Below the pieces are notes generated by a model. It did not search any database. It saw only the letters and a list, made by a program, of their open reading frames with translations, and had not been told where the DNA came from. DNA of 17,498 nt, from contig JAEZAW010000182.1 in NCBI GenBank assembly GCA_023430315.1, forward strand, positions 1 to 17,498, written 5' to 3'. Shown one piece after another: positions 8,068 to 15,905 of the stretch. Source of the stretch: Pseudomonadota bacterium. GTDB lineage: Bacteria; Pseudomonadota; Alphaproteobacteria; Rhizobiales; Hyphomicrobiaceae. Each line of letters begins with the position of its first letter. Within the stretch, counting starts at the first letter, position 1. A program made the position numbers and the translations under genes.

Positions 8068-8096
8068 TTGACGTCGTGTTGCATGAAGGCTTAACA
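8068..8096 (+). promoter_or_regulatory. Candidate sigma-70-type promoter for the HIT gene
   Basis: TTGACG at 8068-8073, then 17 bases, then TTAACA at 8091-8096. The -35 matches the consensus at five of six positions, the spacing is ideal, and the -10 is weak, a common pattern in alphaproteobacteria. It would give a leader of about 20 bases before the ATG at 8123, just enough for the GGAG ribosome-binding site. The 165-base divergent region 7958-8122 holds nothing else clear. Confidence 0.4.
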
Positions 8097-8122
8097 CGCG
8101 AAGTGGTTGATGGAGATGCCGG

Positions 8123-8551
8123 ATGAGCACCGCCTACGACAGCAGCAACATCTTCGCCAAGATCATTCGCGGCGAACTGCCAGCGCACAAGGTCTACGAG
8201 GACGCCGACACGCTCGCGTTCATGGACATCATGCCTCGTTCGCGGGGGCATACGCTGGTGATCCCGAAGACGCCGGCGCGCAACATTCTCGATGCGAGCC
8301 CGGCTCAGCTCGCAGCGTGCATAGCAACGGCGCAGAAGCTCGGCCGCGCATCGCTGAAAGCCTTCGATGCAGATGGTATTACGATCCAGCAATTCAATGA
8401 GCAGGCTGGCGGCCAGGTCGTGTTCCACCTCCACTTTCACGTGCTGCCACGCTGGAACAGCCAGAAGCTGCAGCCGCATACGGGCCAGATGGAGAAGACG
8501 GAAGTGCTCGCCGCCAACGCCGAGAAGCTGCGTCAGGTGCTGACCACTTAG
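8123..8551 (+). CDS. HIT-family protein (Hint-type nucleotide hydrolase)
   Basis: A 142-residue histidine-triad protein of the HINT branch. These proteins bind purine nucleotides and hydrolyse nucleoside phosphoramidates or adenylates. The triad HLHFHVLPRW gives H102, H104 and H106. The N-terminal part IFAKIIRGELPAHKVYED (10-27) and GHTLVIPKT (42-50) are typical. The ATG at 8123 has GGAG eight bases upstream. The gene is single, and its TAG stop overlaps the TAA stop of the convergent PAP2 gene within 8548-8551. The physiological substrate of bacterial HINT proteins is generally unsettled, so only the biochemical class is claimed. Confidence 0.93.
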   Translation: MSTAYDSSNIFAKIIRGELPAHKVYEDADTLAFMDIMPRSRGHTLVIPKTPARNILDASPAQLAACIATAQKLGRASLKAFDADGITIQQFNEQAGGQVVFHLHFHVLPRWNSQKLQPHTGQMEKTEVLAANAEKLRQVLTT

Positions 8552-9504
8552 CGCGCCGCCGTCATCGCCACGCCATGTGCTCCCTGCGCCGAACGCAGGA
8601 AAGCTTGCGCCGCATAGATACCGAGCACGCCGACCGCCACGCCTGCGATGACGTCCACGAGGTGGTGCCCGCCGTGGATAATCGTGCTCGGCAGAACCAG
8701 AAGATTGAGCGCCAGCGCCCAGGGCCAGACCTTGGGAAGTGAGCGCGTCGCATACGCGAGCTGCACGGCCATTACGGTGTGGAAGGACGGCGCTGCGATC
8801 AAGCCGAGGGCGTCCTTCGGTGAAATAATCCGAGGTCCTTCCGTGGCGAGGCGGCGAAGCTGATTGCCGTATCCCGATCCGACGAGGGGGCGGACCTGCG
8901 CTTCGACTGCCGCACCGAGTTCATAAATCACGGAGGTTCCAAACGACGGGAAGAGCGCCCACACCGCAATCGTCACGAGCGATGAGATCACCGACGCGAG
9001 CATGAAGACATGCAGCTCATGCGTGCGGCCCGTGAAGCCGAGGACGAGAATGAGCAGCGGGTACTGCGGCAGCCAGGACATGTAAGCGATGTACATGACC
9101 TGGCTCAGCCACGGGATGTTCGCGACGAGCGCCATGGCATCCGGCCAGTGAAAGCCGAGCATGGCATCTATGCTCACCAGCCACGGATCGATCGGCGTGC
9201 GCCAGACCGGCAGGAGCTGGTACGTGAAGGCCGATGCGACCGGCGAGAACATCAGAAAGCATCCGGCTGAAACGAGTGTGCTCGCCAAGAGCGGATTGCG
9301 ATCCGCCGCCCGGTAATACACGCCGATCAGCAGGAGAGGGCCTGCGCACGCTAGGATGAAGCCGTAGTTGAGCCAATCCACGGCCGTGCCCCGATATCCG
9401 ATGACCGCGGAGCTCGCCATGACGAGCGCCAGCATGGACGCGAACATGAAGCGCTCCGCCGGCATCAACAGCGGGGTGGCAAGGAACTTTTTACCAAGCT
9501 GCAT
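8548..9504 (-). CDS. PAP2-superfamily integral membrane phosphatase (PAP2_3 / Aur1-like)
   Basis: A 318-residue polytopic membrane protein with several hydrophobic segments. Phosphatase landmarks are APSFHT (P239, catalytic-type H242) and HGGHHLVDVIAG with the H281-xxx-D284 signature; VRPLVG near 204-209 may be the remnant of motif 1. The arginine of the classical SR-x5-H motif is replaced by Thr (STIIHGGHH). This is usual in the branch containing Aur1/inositolphosphorylceramide synthase-like proteins rather than a defect. The likely role is phosphate or phospho-head-group transfer on membrane lipids at the periplasmic face; the substrate is unknown. A GTG one codon upstream (9507) is also possible; GAGGG lies seven bases before the ATG. 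It converges with the HIT gene and lies 75 bases downstream-facing from azlD. Confidence 0.85.
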   Translation of the reverse strand: MQLGKKFLATPLLMPAERFMFASMLALVMASSAVIGYRGTAVDWLNYGFILACAGPLLLIGVYYRAADRNPLLASTLVSAGCFLMFSPVASAFTYQLLPVWRTPIDPWLVSIDAMLGFHWPDAMALVANIPWLSQVMYIAYMSWLPQYPLLILVLGFTGRTHELHVFMLASVISSLVTIAVWALFPSFGTSVIYELGAAVEAQVRPLVGSGYGNQLRRLATEGPRIISPKDALGLIAAPSFHTVMAVQLAYATRSLPKVWPWALALNLLVLPSTIIHGGHHLVDVIAGVAVGVLGIYAAQAFLRSAQGAHGVAMTAAR

Positions 9505-9579
9505 CACGGCTCCCTCGGCATCCGAGACCGCACCGTACCGGCATCCAGTTGCAAATCCGTTAGCCGAGGGCCGATCCCG

Positions 9580-9933
9580 TCATACGCGGAGCGCGTGCAG
9601 CGCGAGGAGTGCAAGCGTGCCGAAGACAACGCCGGCACCTAGGTTCTTGCGGAAGGCAAAGAAGGCCGCGATCCCGACGGCGGCAGCGCCGTAGCGCGTT
9701 GGGGAGCTGAGCATCGCCATTGCACCGGTCGGGAACACGACGATGCGCGCAACGAGCCCTGCAACGATCGCCGAAGATACGGCGCGCACCCAGATGAACA
9801 CCTCGCTTTGCGGATCAAGATCGCGCCCGATCAGCGCGCCGGCCCAACGCCAGGGTTCGCTCGCGAGAAAGCCCGCAATGAAGAACGGCAGATAGCCGCC
9901 CCAGAGATTCCAAACACCTGGAAGGCCGCTCAT
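9580..9933 (-). CDS. azlD: AzlD-family small subunit of branched-chain amino acid exporter
   Basis: A 117-residue hydrophobic protein with about four membrane segments, the size and pattern of AzlD (YgaH-like), which pairs with AzlC to export branched-chain or related amino acids. It begins MSGLPGVWNLWGGYLPFFIAG in frame and contains WVRAVSSAIVAGLVARIV in its middle. The start at 9933 is chosen because its ATG overlaps the azlC TGA as ATGA, the standard translational-coupling arrangement. An ATG four codons upstream (9945) is the alternative. Sequence conservation in this small family is low, so the call rests on size, hydrophobicity and the partner gene. Confidence 0.85.
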   Translation of the reverse strand: MSGLPGVWNLWGGYLPFFIAGFLASEPWRWAGALIGRDLDPQSEVFIWVRAVSSAIVAGLVARIVVFPTGAMAMLSSPTRYGAAAVGIAAFFAFRKNLGAGVVFGTLALLALHALRV

Positions 9934-10658
9934 GCCCGTCCCCATCGTCCGAGCAGCCAGGCGATCGTGCCGCCGGCAAGGCCCGTGACGAGCAAATCGA
10001 AGCCCGGCACCCAGAGGTAGGCGAATGGCGCGATGACGACGCCGGCAACGATCGCGAACAGGTCGGTGCGCGCGCGTGCGGTCTCGATCATCGCAAGGAG
10101 AAAAGTAAGCGGCATTGTGAAGAGCAGCGCGGCCGCCATCCATTGCGGCAACACGCCGGCAGCCAGATAGCCGAGCGCTGTCGACACGAGCGTACCTGCG
10201 AGAATGCCGACGCCAATTCCCAGATAGTAGACGAGCCGCACCTCCGCCGGAATGTTCGGCAACCGGCGCAGCCCTTCGATCCACACCGTCACAGCGACGA
10301 AGTGCACGACTAGAAGCTCATGCCAGCGCGGTCCACCGTGACCTTTGATCCATGGCATGAGGACGACGGTCATCGGCAGAAATCGCGCCGCCGTGAGACT
10401 GACCGCGAACGCCGCAGCAGCCAGCGAAGCCCCACGCGCTGCATGATCGGCAAGCAGGACTTGCGCGGGCAACGCCTGAAGGAAAATCGGCAGCGCGAGC
10501 GTCTGGCCTAGCGTCAGTCCGGCCTCTCGTGCGAAGGCGCCATAGCCGAGAATGCCCGCGTAGAGCACGAGCGCCGGCACGCCGAACATGGCGAGCGCAC
10601 CGCGCCAGAAAGCACGCATCCGCGTCATAGGCTCGGGTGGGTCTAAGGGTTCGGTCAT
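9930..10658 (-). CDS. azlC: AzlC-family branched-chain amino acid exporter, large subunit
   Basis: A 242-residue inner-membrane protein with multiple hydrophobic segments. The family pattern is visible in FWRGALAMFGVPALVLYAGILGYG near the N-terminus (about 17-40), where GYGAFAREAGLT corresponds to the conserved G-x-x-A region after the first helix, and in the following stretch ending AVSLTAARFLPMTVVLMP. AzlC with AzlD forms an export system for branched-chain amino acids (YgaZH in E. coli). The frame is open 23 codons further upstream to a GTG at 10727 inside the clpA terminator; the ATG at 10658 is preferred because the hydrophilic MTEPLDPPEP leader is normal and GGAC sits just before it. 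It overlaps azlD by four bases. No local regulator gene is present. Confidence 0.88.
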   Translation of the reverse strand: MTEPLDPPEPMTRMRAFWRGALAMFGVPALVLYAGILGYGAFAREAGLTLGQTLALPIFLQALPAQVLLADHAARGASLAAAAFAVSLTAARFLPMTVVLMPWIKGHGGPRWHELLVVHFVAVTVWIEGLRRLPNIPAEVRLVYYLGIGVGILAGTLVSTALGYLAAGVLPQWMAAALLFTMPLTFLLAMIETARARTDLFAIVAGVVIAPFAYLWVPGFDLLVTGLAGGTIAWLLGRWGRA

Positions 10659-10702
10659 TGCTGTCCGACTGAATGGCGCGCTGGCCCTGAGCCCAAACAC
10701 GA

Positions 10703-10729
10703 AAATGCCCGCCTCATCGGCGGGCATTT
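10703..10729 (-). terminator. Intrinsic terminator downstream of clpA
   Basis: A perfect 11-base-pair stem, AAATGCCCGCC against GGCGGGCATTT, with a five-base loop. On the clpA strand it is followed by TTTTCGTGTTT, so it has the GC-rich stem plus T-rich tail of a rho-independent terminator. It lies about 30 bases after the clpA stop and about 45 bases before azlC, separating those two transcription units. Confidence 0.8.
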
Positions 10730-10737
10730 CCTTCTCT

Positions 10738-10756
10738 ACGTCGCTCGACGCGACGT
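10738..10756. repeat. Second short hairpin directly after the clpA stop
   Basis: ACGTCGC and GCGACGT flank the five-base loop TCGAC, giving a perfect 7-bp stem that starts one base beyond the clpA stop codon and lies just before the terminator hairpin. It may help 3'-end stability. It has no T-run of its own. Confidence 0.5.
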
Positions 10757-10757
10757 C

Positions 10758-13217
10758 TCAATCGTCTTTGCGCCGCCGTGGTACGCTCGGCACGGCACCC
10801 GAAGGCTTCTTCGGACCGGAGAGCGAGCGCTTCGGCCCTGCGCCGACCAGCGCATCAGCCGGCGGATCGTCGTCGACGACGTCATCGTCGTCGTCATCCT
10901 CGTCGGCCTTTGCCTTGGCCTGCTTGGCAGCGGGATCGGCCGGCAGGTACTCGAAGGCGAGCTTCGCGTCCTCGCCCGCGCCCTCGGTGGTGATCTTGAC
11001 GATCCCGCCGTGCTCGAGCTTGCCGAACAGAAGCTCCTCGGCGAGCGGCTTCTTGATGTACTCCTGGATGACGCGCGCCATGGGCCGGGCGCCGAACTTC
11101 TCGTCGTAGCCCTTGGTGACCAGCCACTTGGTGGCGCCTTCGCCGAGTTCGATCGTCACGCCGCGGTCGGCAAGCTGCGCCTCGAGCTGGAAGACAAACT
11201 TCTCGACGACCTTGGTGATGACGTCCTCGGGCAGCCCGCTGAACGCCACGACGGCATCGAGCCGGTTGCGGAACTCCGGCGTGAACAGCCGGTTGATCGC
11301 TTCCGTATCGTCACCTTCGCGCTTCGAGCGGTTGAAGCCGATCGCCGCCTTGGCCATGTCGGACGCACCCGCATTCGTCGTCATGATGAGGATGACGTTG
11401 CGGAAATCGACCTGCTTGCCGTTGTGGTCGGTCAGCTTGCCGTGGTCCATGACCTGCAGAAGGATGTTGAACAGATCCGGATGCGCCTTCTCGATCTCGT
11501 CGAGCAGGAGCACGCTGTGCGGATGCTGATCGATCCCGTCGGTCAGCAGACCGCCCTGATCGAAGCCGACATAGCCCGGAGGCGCACCGATCAGGCGCGA
11601 GACCGTATGCTTCTCCATGTATTCGGACATGTCGAAGCGCAGGAGCTCGATACCCATGAGGTTCGCGAGCTGCTTGGCGACCTCGGTCTTGCCGACGCCG
11701 GTCGGGCCCGAGAACAGGTAGGAGCCGATCGGCTTCTCCGGCTCGCGCCGGCCCGCGCGGGCGAGCTTGATCGCGCTCGAGAGCGCCTCGATAGCCTTGT
11801 CCTGACCGAAGACGACGCGCTTCAGGTCCTTCTCGAGGTTCGACATGACCTCGGCGTCGGACTTCGACACGGTCTTCGGCGGGATGCGCGCCATCGTGGC
11901 GATCGTCGCCTCGATCTCAGGAACGCCGATCTTCTTCTTGCGCTTGCCTTCCTCGACGAGCATCTGGCTGGCGCCGGTCTCGTCGATGACGTCGATGGCC
12001 TTGTCCGGCAGCTTGCGGTCGTGGATGTACTTCGCCGACAGCTCCACCGCGGCTTTGATCGCGCCGCGCGTGTACTTGAGCTTGTGGAAGTTCTCGAAGT
12101 AAGGCTTCAGGCCCTTGAGGATCTCAATCGTATCCTCGACGGTCGGCTCCTTGACGTCGATTTTCTGGAAGCGGCGGACGAGCGCGCGATCCTTCTCGAA
12201 GTGCTGGCGATACTCCTTGTAGGTCGTCGAGCCGATGCAGCGCACCGCACCCGACTGAAGGGCGGGCTTCAGCAGGTTCGACGCATCCATCGCGCCGCCC
12301 GACGTCGCGCCGGCGCCGATCACGGTGTGGATCTCGTCGATGAAGAGGATCGCGCCCGGATAGGCTTCGACCTCCTTCATGACGGCCTTGAGCCGCTCCT
12401 CGAAGTCGCCGCGATAGCGCGTGCCGGCGAGCAGCGCGCCCATATCGAGCGAGAAGATCGTGGCATCGCGCAGAACCTCGGGAACCTCACCGCGAATGAT
12501 CTTGCGCGCGAGGCCTTCTGCAATGGCCGTCTTGCCGACGCCGGGATCGCCGACGAACAGCGGATTGTTCTTCTGGCGCCGGCAAAGCACCTGGATCGTG
12601 CGCAGCACCTCAGGCAGGCGCCCGATGAGCGGGTCGATCTTGCCGTCGCGCGCCTTCTTGTTGAGGTTCACGCAGTACGTGTTGAGCGCATCCGCACCGG
12701 CCTTCTTGTCGCCGGTCGCACCTTCCGTACCGCCTTCCTCGTCGACGCCACGCACCTGACGCGGCTCGTTCATGCCCGGCCGCTTGGCGATGCCGTGGCT
12801 GATGTACTGGACAGCGTCGAAGCGCGTCATCTCCTGCTCTTGCAGGAAGAACGCGGCATGGCTCTCGCGCTCGGCGAAGAGCGCGACCAGAACCTGCGCG
12901 CCCGTCACCTCCTCGCGGCTCGAGGACTGGACGTGCACGACCGCGCGATGAATGACGCGCTGGAAGGCGGTCGTCGGCGCGGCCTCGACGGTATTCTTCG
13001 ACACGTGCATGTCGAGCTCCTCGTCGAGGAACTCGGTCACGCGGCGGCGGATCTTCTCGATGTCGACGTTGCACGCGCGCATGACGCCGGCGGCGTCGCT
13101 GTCATCCAGCAGCGCGAGCAGCAGGTGCTCGAGGGTTGCATACTCATGCGACCGCTCGTTGGCATATTCGAGCGCGCGGTGGAGTGCCTGTTCCAGGCTT
13201 TGCGAGAAGGATGGCAA
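10758..13217 (-). CDS. clpA: ATP-dependent Clp protease ATP-binding subunit ClpA
   Basis: The Hsp100 AAA+ unfoldase that feeds substrates to the ClpP peptidase in the cytoplasm, 819 residues. The N-terminal Clp-repeat domain spans about 1-150. The first AAA+ domain has Walker A GDPGVGKT (223-230) and Walker B ILFIDE (290-295). The second has Walker A GPTGVGKT (504-511) and Walker B VLLLDE (569-574). The ClpP-docking loop contains IGF (626-628). The start is TTG at 13217, supported by family-typical MPSFSQSLEQ and by AGGA shortly before it; no ATG fits. It begins seven bases after the clpS stop, so the two are surely cotranscribed. After residue about 760 there is a low-complexity tail with an Asp run (773-784) and a basic end (PRRRKDD), longer than in E. 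coli ClpA. Confidence 0.97.
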   Translation of the reverse strand: MPSFSQSLEQALHRALEYANERSHEYATLEHLLLALLDDSDAAGVMRACNVDIEKIRRRVTEFLDEELDMHVSKNTVEAAPTTAFQRVIHRAVVHVQSSSREEVTGAQVLVALFAERESHAAFFLQEQEMTRFDAVQYISHGIAKRPGMNEPRQVRGVDEEGGTEGATGDKKAGADALNTYCVNLNKKARDGKIDPLIGRLPEVLRTIQVLCRRQKNNPLFVGDPGVGKTAIAEGLARKIIRGEVPEVLRDATIFSLDMGALLAGTRYRGDFEERLKAVMKEVEAYPGAILFIDEIHTVIGAGATSGGAMDASNLLKPALQSGAVRCIGSTTYKEYRQHFEKDRALVRRFQKIDVKEPTVEDTIEILKGLKPYFENFHKLKYTRGAIKAAVELSAKYIHDRKLPDKAIDVIDETGASQMLVEEGKRKKKIGVPEIEATIATMARIPPKTVSKSDAEVMSNLEKDLKRVVFGQDKAIEALSSAIKLARAGRREPEKPIGSYLFSGPTGVGKTEVAKQLANLMGIELLRFDMSEYMEKHTVSRLIGAPPGYVGFDQGGLLTDGIDQHPHSVLLLDEIEKAHPDLFNILLQVMDHGKLTDHNGKQVDFRNVILIMTTNAGASDMAKAAIGFNRSKREGDDTEAINRLFTPEFRNRLDAVVAFSGLPEDVITKVVEKFVFQLEAQLADRGVTIELGEGATKWLVTKGYDEKFGARPMARVIQEYIKKPLAEELLFGKLEHGGIVKITTEGAGEDAKLAFEYLPADPAAKQAKAKADEDDDDDDVVDDDPPADALVGAGPKRSLSGPKKPSGAVPSVPRRRKDD

Positions 13218-13224
13218 GGGAGTC

Positions 13225-13569
13225 CTATTCCTTTTCCATAGTGCACTGCAACGGATGCTGGTGCTGGCGTGCGAAGTCCATCACCTGGGCAACCTTCGTC
13301 TCAGCGATCTCGTACGTGTACACCCCACATATGCCGACACCTTTATGGTGAACGTGCAGCATGATCCGGGTGGCATCTTCCCGCCCCTTGTTGAAGAAAC
13401 GCTCAAGCACATGCACGACGAACTCCATCGGCGTGTAGTCGTCGTTCAGCAGCAGCACCTTGTAGAGGCTCGGCCGCTTGGTCTTGGGGCGGGTCTTGGT
13501 GACGAGGCCAGTCTTGCCTTCTCCGTCGCCGCCTTCACCGTCCGCTCCGTTTCCGTTCTTTCCCGCCAT
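13225..13569 (-). CDS. clpS: ClpS, N-end-rule adaptor of ClpAP
   Basis: A 114-residue adaptor that binds proteins with destabilising N-terminal residues and delivers them to ClpA. The binding-pocket residues are all present: N42, D43 and D44 in LLLNDDYTP, M48, and H74 thirty residues after D44 as in E. coli ClpS. The C-terminal HPLQCTMEKE is diagnostic. The first 25 residues are a Gly/Asp/Lys-rich flexible arm, the part that in this family enters the ClpA pore. The start is uncertain: the ATG at 13569 gives family-like length but lacks a clear ribosome-binding site, while an ATG at 13593 adds eight residues with a weak GGGG upstream. It is the first gene of the clpS-clpA operon. Confidence 0.95.
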   Translation of the reverse strand: MAGKNGNGADGEGGDGEGKTGLVTKTRPKTKRPSLYKVLLLNDDYTPMEFVVHVLERFFNKGREDATRIMLHVHHKGVGICGVYTYEIAETKVAQVMDFARQHQHPLQCTMEKE

Positions 13570-13673
13570 TGTAAGTTCAGATCGATCCAGCATTCCCGAG
13601 CCCCAGCGCGTCTCAGGTCGAAAGCCCCAATCGGCTGCATCGCGGCTCAAGCCGCACATTTCCTGCTGAGCGC

Positions 13674-13703
13674 ATTCTAAGGGAAGCGCGCGCGGGACTG
13701 CAA
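13674..13703 (-). promoter_or_regulatory. Candidate promoter for clpS-clpA
   Basis: On the minus strand TTGCAG, an 18-base gap, then TAGAAT. The -10 matches the consensus at five of six positions and the -35 only at TTG. It would start transcription roughly 100 bases before the clpS ATG. No heat-shock (RpoH-type) sequence was recognised. Confidence 0.3.
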
Positions 13704-13956
13704 TTCGTTCGATGGTGAAAGCCTGCCTGTGCATCACGTCTTCGCGATCTGGCAGGTGGCGCGGGACCCCAGCCTCGTTCGCCCAAGCATATCTGGTGTC
13801 GCCACCCGCCAAAATAAAGGCCACCCTGCCGTGCATCGCGCACACCGCTCACTGAACGGGAAAACGCCTGCCCGCGCCGAAAATCCGGTCAACTCGCATG
13901 GCAACGGGCTTTACGTTCTCGTAGTGACGCGATTCGCCTGCCTGAAGGTGACGCTC

Positions 13957-13986
13957 TTGACCGGCGCGCCCGGATGGCATTCTGAT
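13957..13986 (+). promoter_or_regulatory. Candidate promoter for the FAH hydrolase gene and possibly the genes after it
   Basis: TTGACC at 13957-13962, an 18-base gap, then TCTGAT at 13981-13986. This matches five of six -35 and four of six -10 positions. The predicted start lies about 40 bases before the ATG at 14034. Confidence 0.4.
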
Positions 13987-14033
13987 CGTGCCAGAGCATC
14001 TCGGACTGCCCTTCGAACCCCGGAACCATTCCA

Positions 14034-14717
14034 ATGAAATATGTGATCGACCCGCCGCGCCAGGCGGCGCTCCCCATCCGCGGCTCTCCCGAACTGTTCC
14101 CCGTGCACCGCATTTACTGCATCGGCCGCAACTGCGCCGAGCACGCGCGCGAGATGGGCCATGACCCGAACAAGGAGCCGCCTTTCTTCTTTCAGAAGAA
14201 CCCCGACAACCTGAGGACGGACGGCAAGTTTCCCTATCCGCCGGGAACTTCGGACGTTCACTTCGAGATCGAGATGATCGTGGCACTGAAGTCCGGCGGC
14301 AAGGACATCAAGGTCGAGGATGCGATGTCCCACGTCTGGGGCTACGGCATCGGCCTTGACATGACTCGGCGCGATCTCCAGGGCGAAGCCAAGAAATTGG
14401 GGCGTCCGTGGGAGATCGGCAAGGCCTTCGAGCATTCCGCGCCTGCAACGGCGCTGATCCCGGCTTCGGAGATCGGCCATCCGACCACCGGCGCCATCTG
14501 GCTCGATGTGAACGGCAAGCGCCGTCAGGCGGGCGACCTCAACCAGATGATCTGGGATATTCCCGGTCAGATCGCCTACATCTCGACGCTCTTCGAGCTC
14601 AAGGCAGGCGATGTCATCATGACCGGTACGCCCTCGGGCGTCGGCGCGATCGTCAAAGGTGACAAGCTGCACGGGCACGTGGACGGCGTCGGCGATCTCC
14701 TGGTCGAGGTCGTCTAG
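14034..14717 (+). CDS. Fumarylacetoacetate hydrolase (FAH) family protein
   Basis: A 227-residue single-domain FAH-fold enzyme of the FAHD1/fumarylpyruvate-hydrolase type. It should use a divalent metal to cleave C-C bonds in acylpyruvates or decarboxylate oxaloacetate-like compounds. Metal ligands are visible as E78 and E80 in HFEIEMIVAL and D109 in GYGIGLDMTRRD. The active-site loop is TGTPSGVG (197-204). IYCIGRNCAEHAREMG (27-42) is the family's conserved N-terminal stretch. The upstream GGAA is only a weak ribosome-binding site. A CurA-like reductase, a KDG kinase and KDPG aldolase follow in the same direction, but a pathway link is unproven. It could serve aromatic (gentisate-type) breakdown, general oxaloacetate housekeeping or sugar-acid catabolism; the exact substrate cannot be read from sequence. 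Confidence 0.9.
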   Translation: MKYVIDPPRQAALPIRGSPELFPVHRIYCIGRNCAEHAREMGHDPNKEPPFFFQKNPDNLRTDGKFPYPPGTSDVHFEIEMIVALKSGGKDIKVEDAMSHVWGYGIGLDMTRRDLQGEAKKLGRPWEIGKAFEHSAPATALIPASEIGHPTTGAIWLDVNGKRRQAGDLNQMIWDIPGQIAYISTLFELKAGDVIMTGTPSGVGAIVKGDKLHGHVDGVGDLLVEVV

Positions 14718-14827
14718 GCTCGTCTGGAGCACTAGTTCCCCGAGACGTTTCACCCTCCGGCGTGTACCTGCTACAAGGGACGCCAACTGAAAATCGCACC
14801 CCTCGAGTGCGCCGGAGGAATGCGTCC

Positions 14828-15877
14828 ATGTCCACGCCGAGTATTCCGAAAACGCAGCGACGCGTCGTCCTCGCGAACCGCCCTGCGGGCGAGCCCTCGG
14901 GTCAGGATTTCCGCGTCGAGGAAGCGCCCGTGCCGGAGCCCGGTCCGGGCCAAATCCTCGTCCGCGCCATCTATCTTTCGCTCGATCCCTACATGCGCGG
15001 GCGCATGCGCGACGTGGTCTCCTACGCCCCGGTCGTCCAGATCGGCGAGGTCATGCCGGGCGGCATCGTCGGCGAAGTCGTGAAGTCGAACAGCCCGAAC
15101 TACAAGGTTGGCGATATCGTCGAGGAGCGTCTCGGCTGGCAGGAGTACGGCGTCAGCAGCGGCGGTGCGCGCAAGATCGATCCGTCGGTTGCGCCGATCT
15201 CGACCGCGAACGGCATATTGGGAATGCCCGGGCTCACAGCCTATTTCGGTCTCTTCGAGGTCGGCCAGCCAAAGCCCGGCGACACGGTGGTCGTGTCAGC
15301 GGCATCCGGCGCTGTCGGACAGGTCGTGGGGCAGCTCGCCAAGCTCGCGGGCTGCCGTGCGGTCGGCATTGCCGGCGGGCCAAAGAAGTGCGCCTTCGTC
15401 ACGAAGGAGCTCGGCTTCGACGCGTGCGTCGACTACAAGGCCGGCGGCGACCTGACGGCGGCCGTGAAAGCCGCTTGCCCGGATGGCGTGGACGTTTATT
15501 TCGACAATGTCGGTGGGCCCGTAACTGACGCCGTCATCGCCAACATCAATTTCTGGGCGCGCGTCGCCATCTGCGGCTCCATCTCGCAGTACAATTCCGA
15601 CACCGCCGAGATGGGTCCCCGCACGCCGGGCTTCTTCGTCGGACGTCGCGTGACCTCACGTGGCTTCATCGTATCTGACTTCCTGACGCGCTTTCCATTT
15701 GCAATGGCACGGCTCGGGAAATGGGTGCGCGCGGGCAAGCTCAAGTACCGCGAGGATATCGTCGACGGCGGCATTGCCAAGGCCCCCGAGGCCTTCATCG
15801 GCCTGCTCAGAGGCGACAACTTCGGCAAGCTCCAGGTGCGCGTCGGACCTGAGCCCGCAGGATTTCCAAAGCACTGA
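14828..15877 (+). CDS. NADP-dependent oxidoreductase, CurA/YncB-like (zinc-free MDR family)
   Basis: A 349-residue medium-chain reductase of the leukotriene-B4 12-hydroxydehydrogenase group, close in pattern to E. coli CurA (curcumin reductase, YncB, about 345 residues). Such enzymes use NADPH to reduce the C=C bond of alpha,beta-unsaturated ketones or aldehydes. Landmarks are YLSLDPYMRGRM (49-60), LGMPGLTAY (131-139), the nucleotide-binding AASGAVG (158-164) and the phosphate-recognising GIAGGPKK (180-187). The C-terminal YREDIVDGG and FIGLLRGDNFGKLQVRV are also family-typical. No zinc-ligand set is present. The start is the ATG at 14828 with GGAGGA nine bases upstream; an in-frame GTG at 14762 would add an unrelated Arg-rich leader. 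It lies 110 bases after the FAH gene and 28 bases before the KDG kinase. The natural substrate is unknown. Confidence 0.92.
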   Translation: MSTPSIPKTQRRVVLANRPAGEPSGQDFRVEEAPVPEPGPGQILVRAIYLSLDPYMRGRMRDVVSYAPVVQIGEVMPGGIVGEVVKSNSPNYKVGDIVEERLGWQEYGVSSGGARKIDPSVAPISTANGILGMPGLTAYFGLFEVGQPKPGDTVVVSAASGAVGQVVGQLAKLAGCRAVGIAGGPKKCAFVTKELGFDACVDYKAGGDLTAAVKAACPDGVDVYFDNVGGPVTDAVIANINFWARVAICGSISQYNSDTAEMGPRTPGFFVGRRVTSRGFIVSDFLTRFPFAMARLGKWVRAGKLKYREDIVDGGIAKAPEAFIGLLRGDNFGKLQVRVGPEPAGFPKH

Positions 15878-15905
15878 ACTGCGAGGGTAGCACGGGGGCT
15901 GCAGC

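Larger units (their letters stand above)
13570..14033. other. 464-base divergent intergenic region between clpS and the FAH hydrolase gene
   Basis: No convincing gene is seen. Short open frames cross it, but their codon use and composition do not look like coding sequence. It holds one candidate promoter facing each way (13674-13703 minus and 13957-13986 plus). I see no tRNA-like cloverleaf, strong hairpin or repeat in the remainder. Confidence 0.5.

Noticed and set aside
10868..10905. Trinucleotide tract as a possible CRISPR or tandem-repeat array
   Set aside because: It is an imperfect GTC/GAC codon run inside clpA encoding Asp residues, with no spacers or regular longer unit.
11010..13241. 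Very long plus-strand open frame (743 codons) opposite clpA
   Set aside because: Antisense of the conserved clpA gene. The composition (Leu, Asp, Arg, Val, His) is that of a frame complementary to biased codons, not of a real protein.
13729..14037. Plus-strand 102-codon frame whose TGA overlaps the FAH ATG as ATGA
   Set aside because: The overlap looks like coupling, but the start is a GTG without a ribosome-binding site, codon third positions are not G/C-biased like the neighbours, and the product has no recognisable features. It also contains the candidate promoter.
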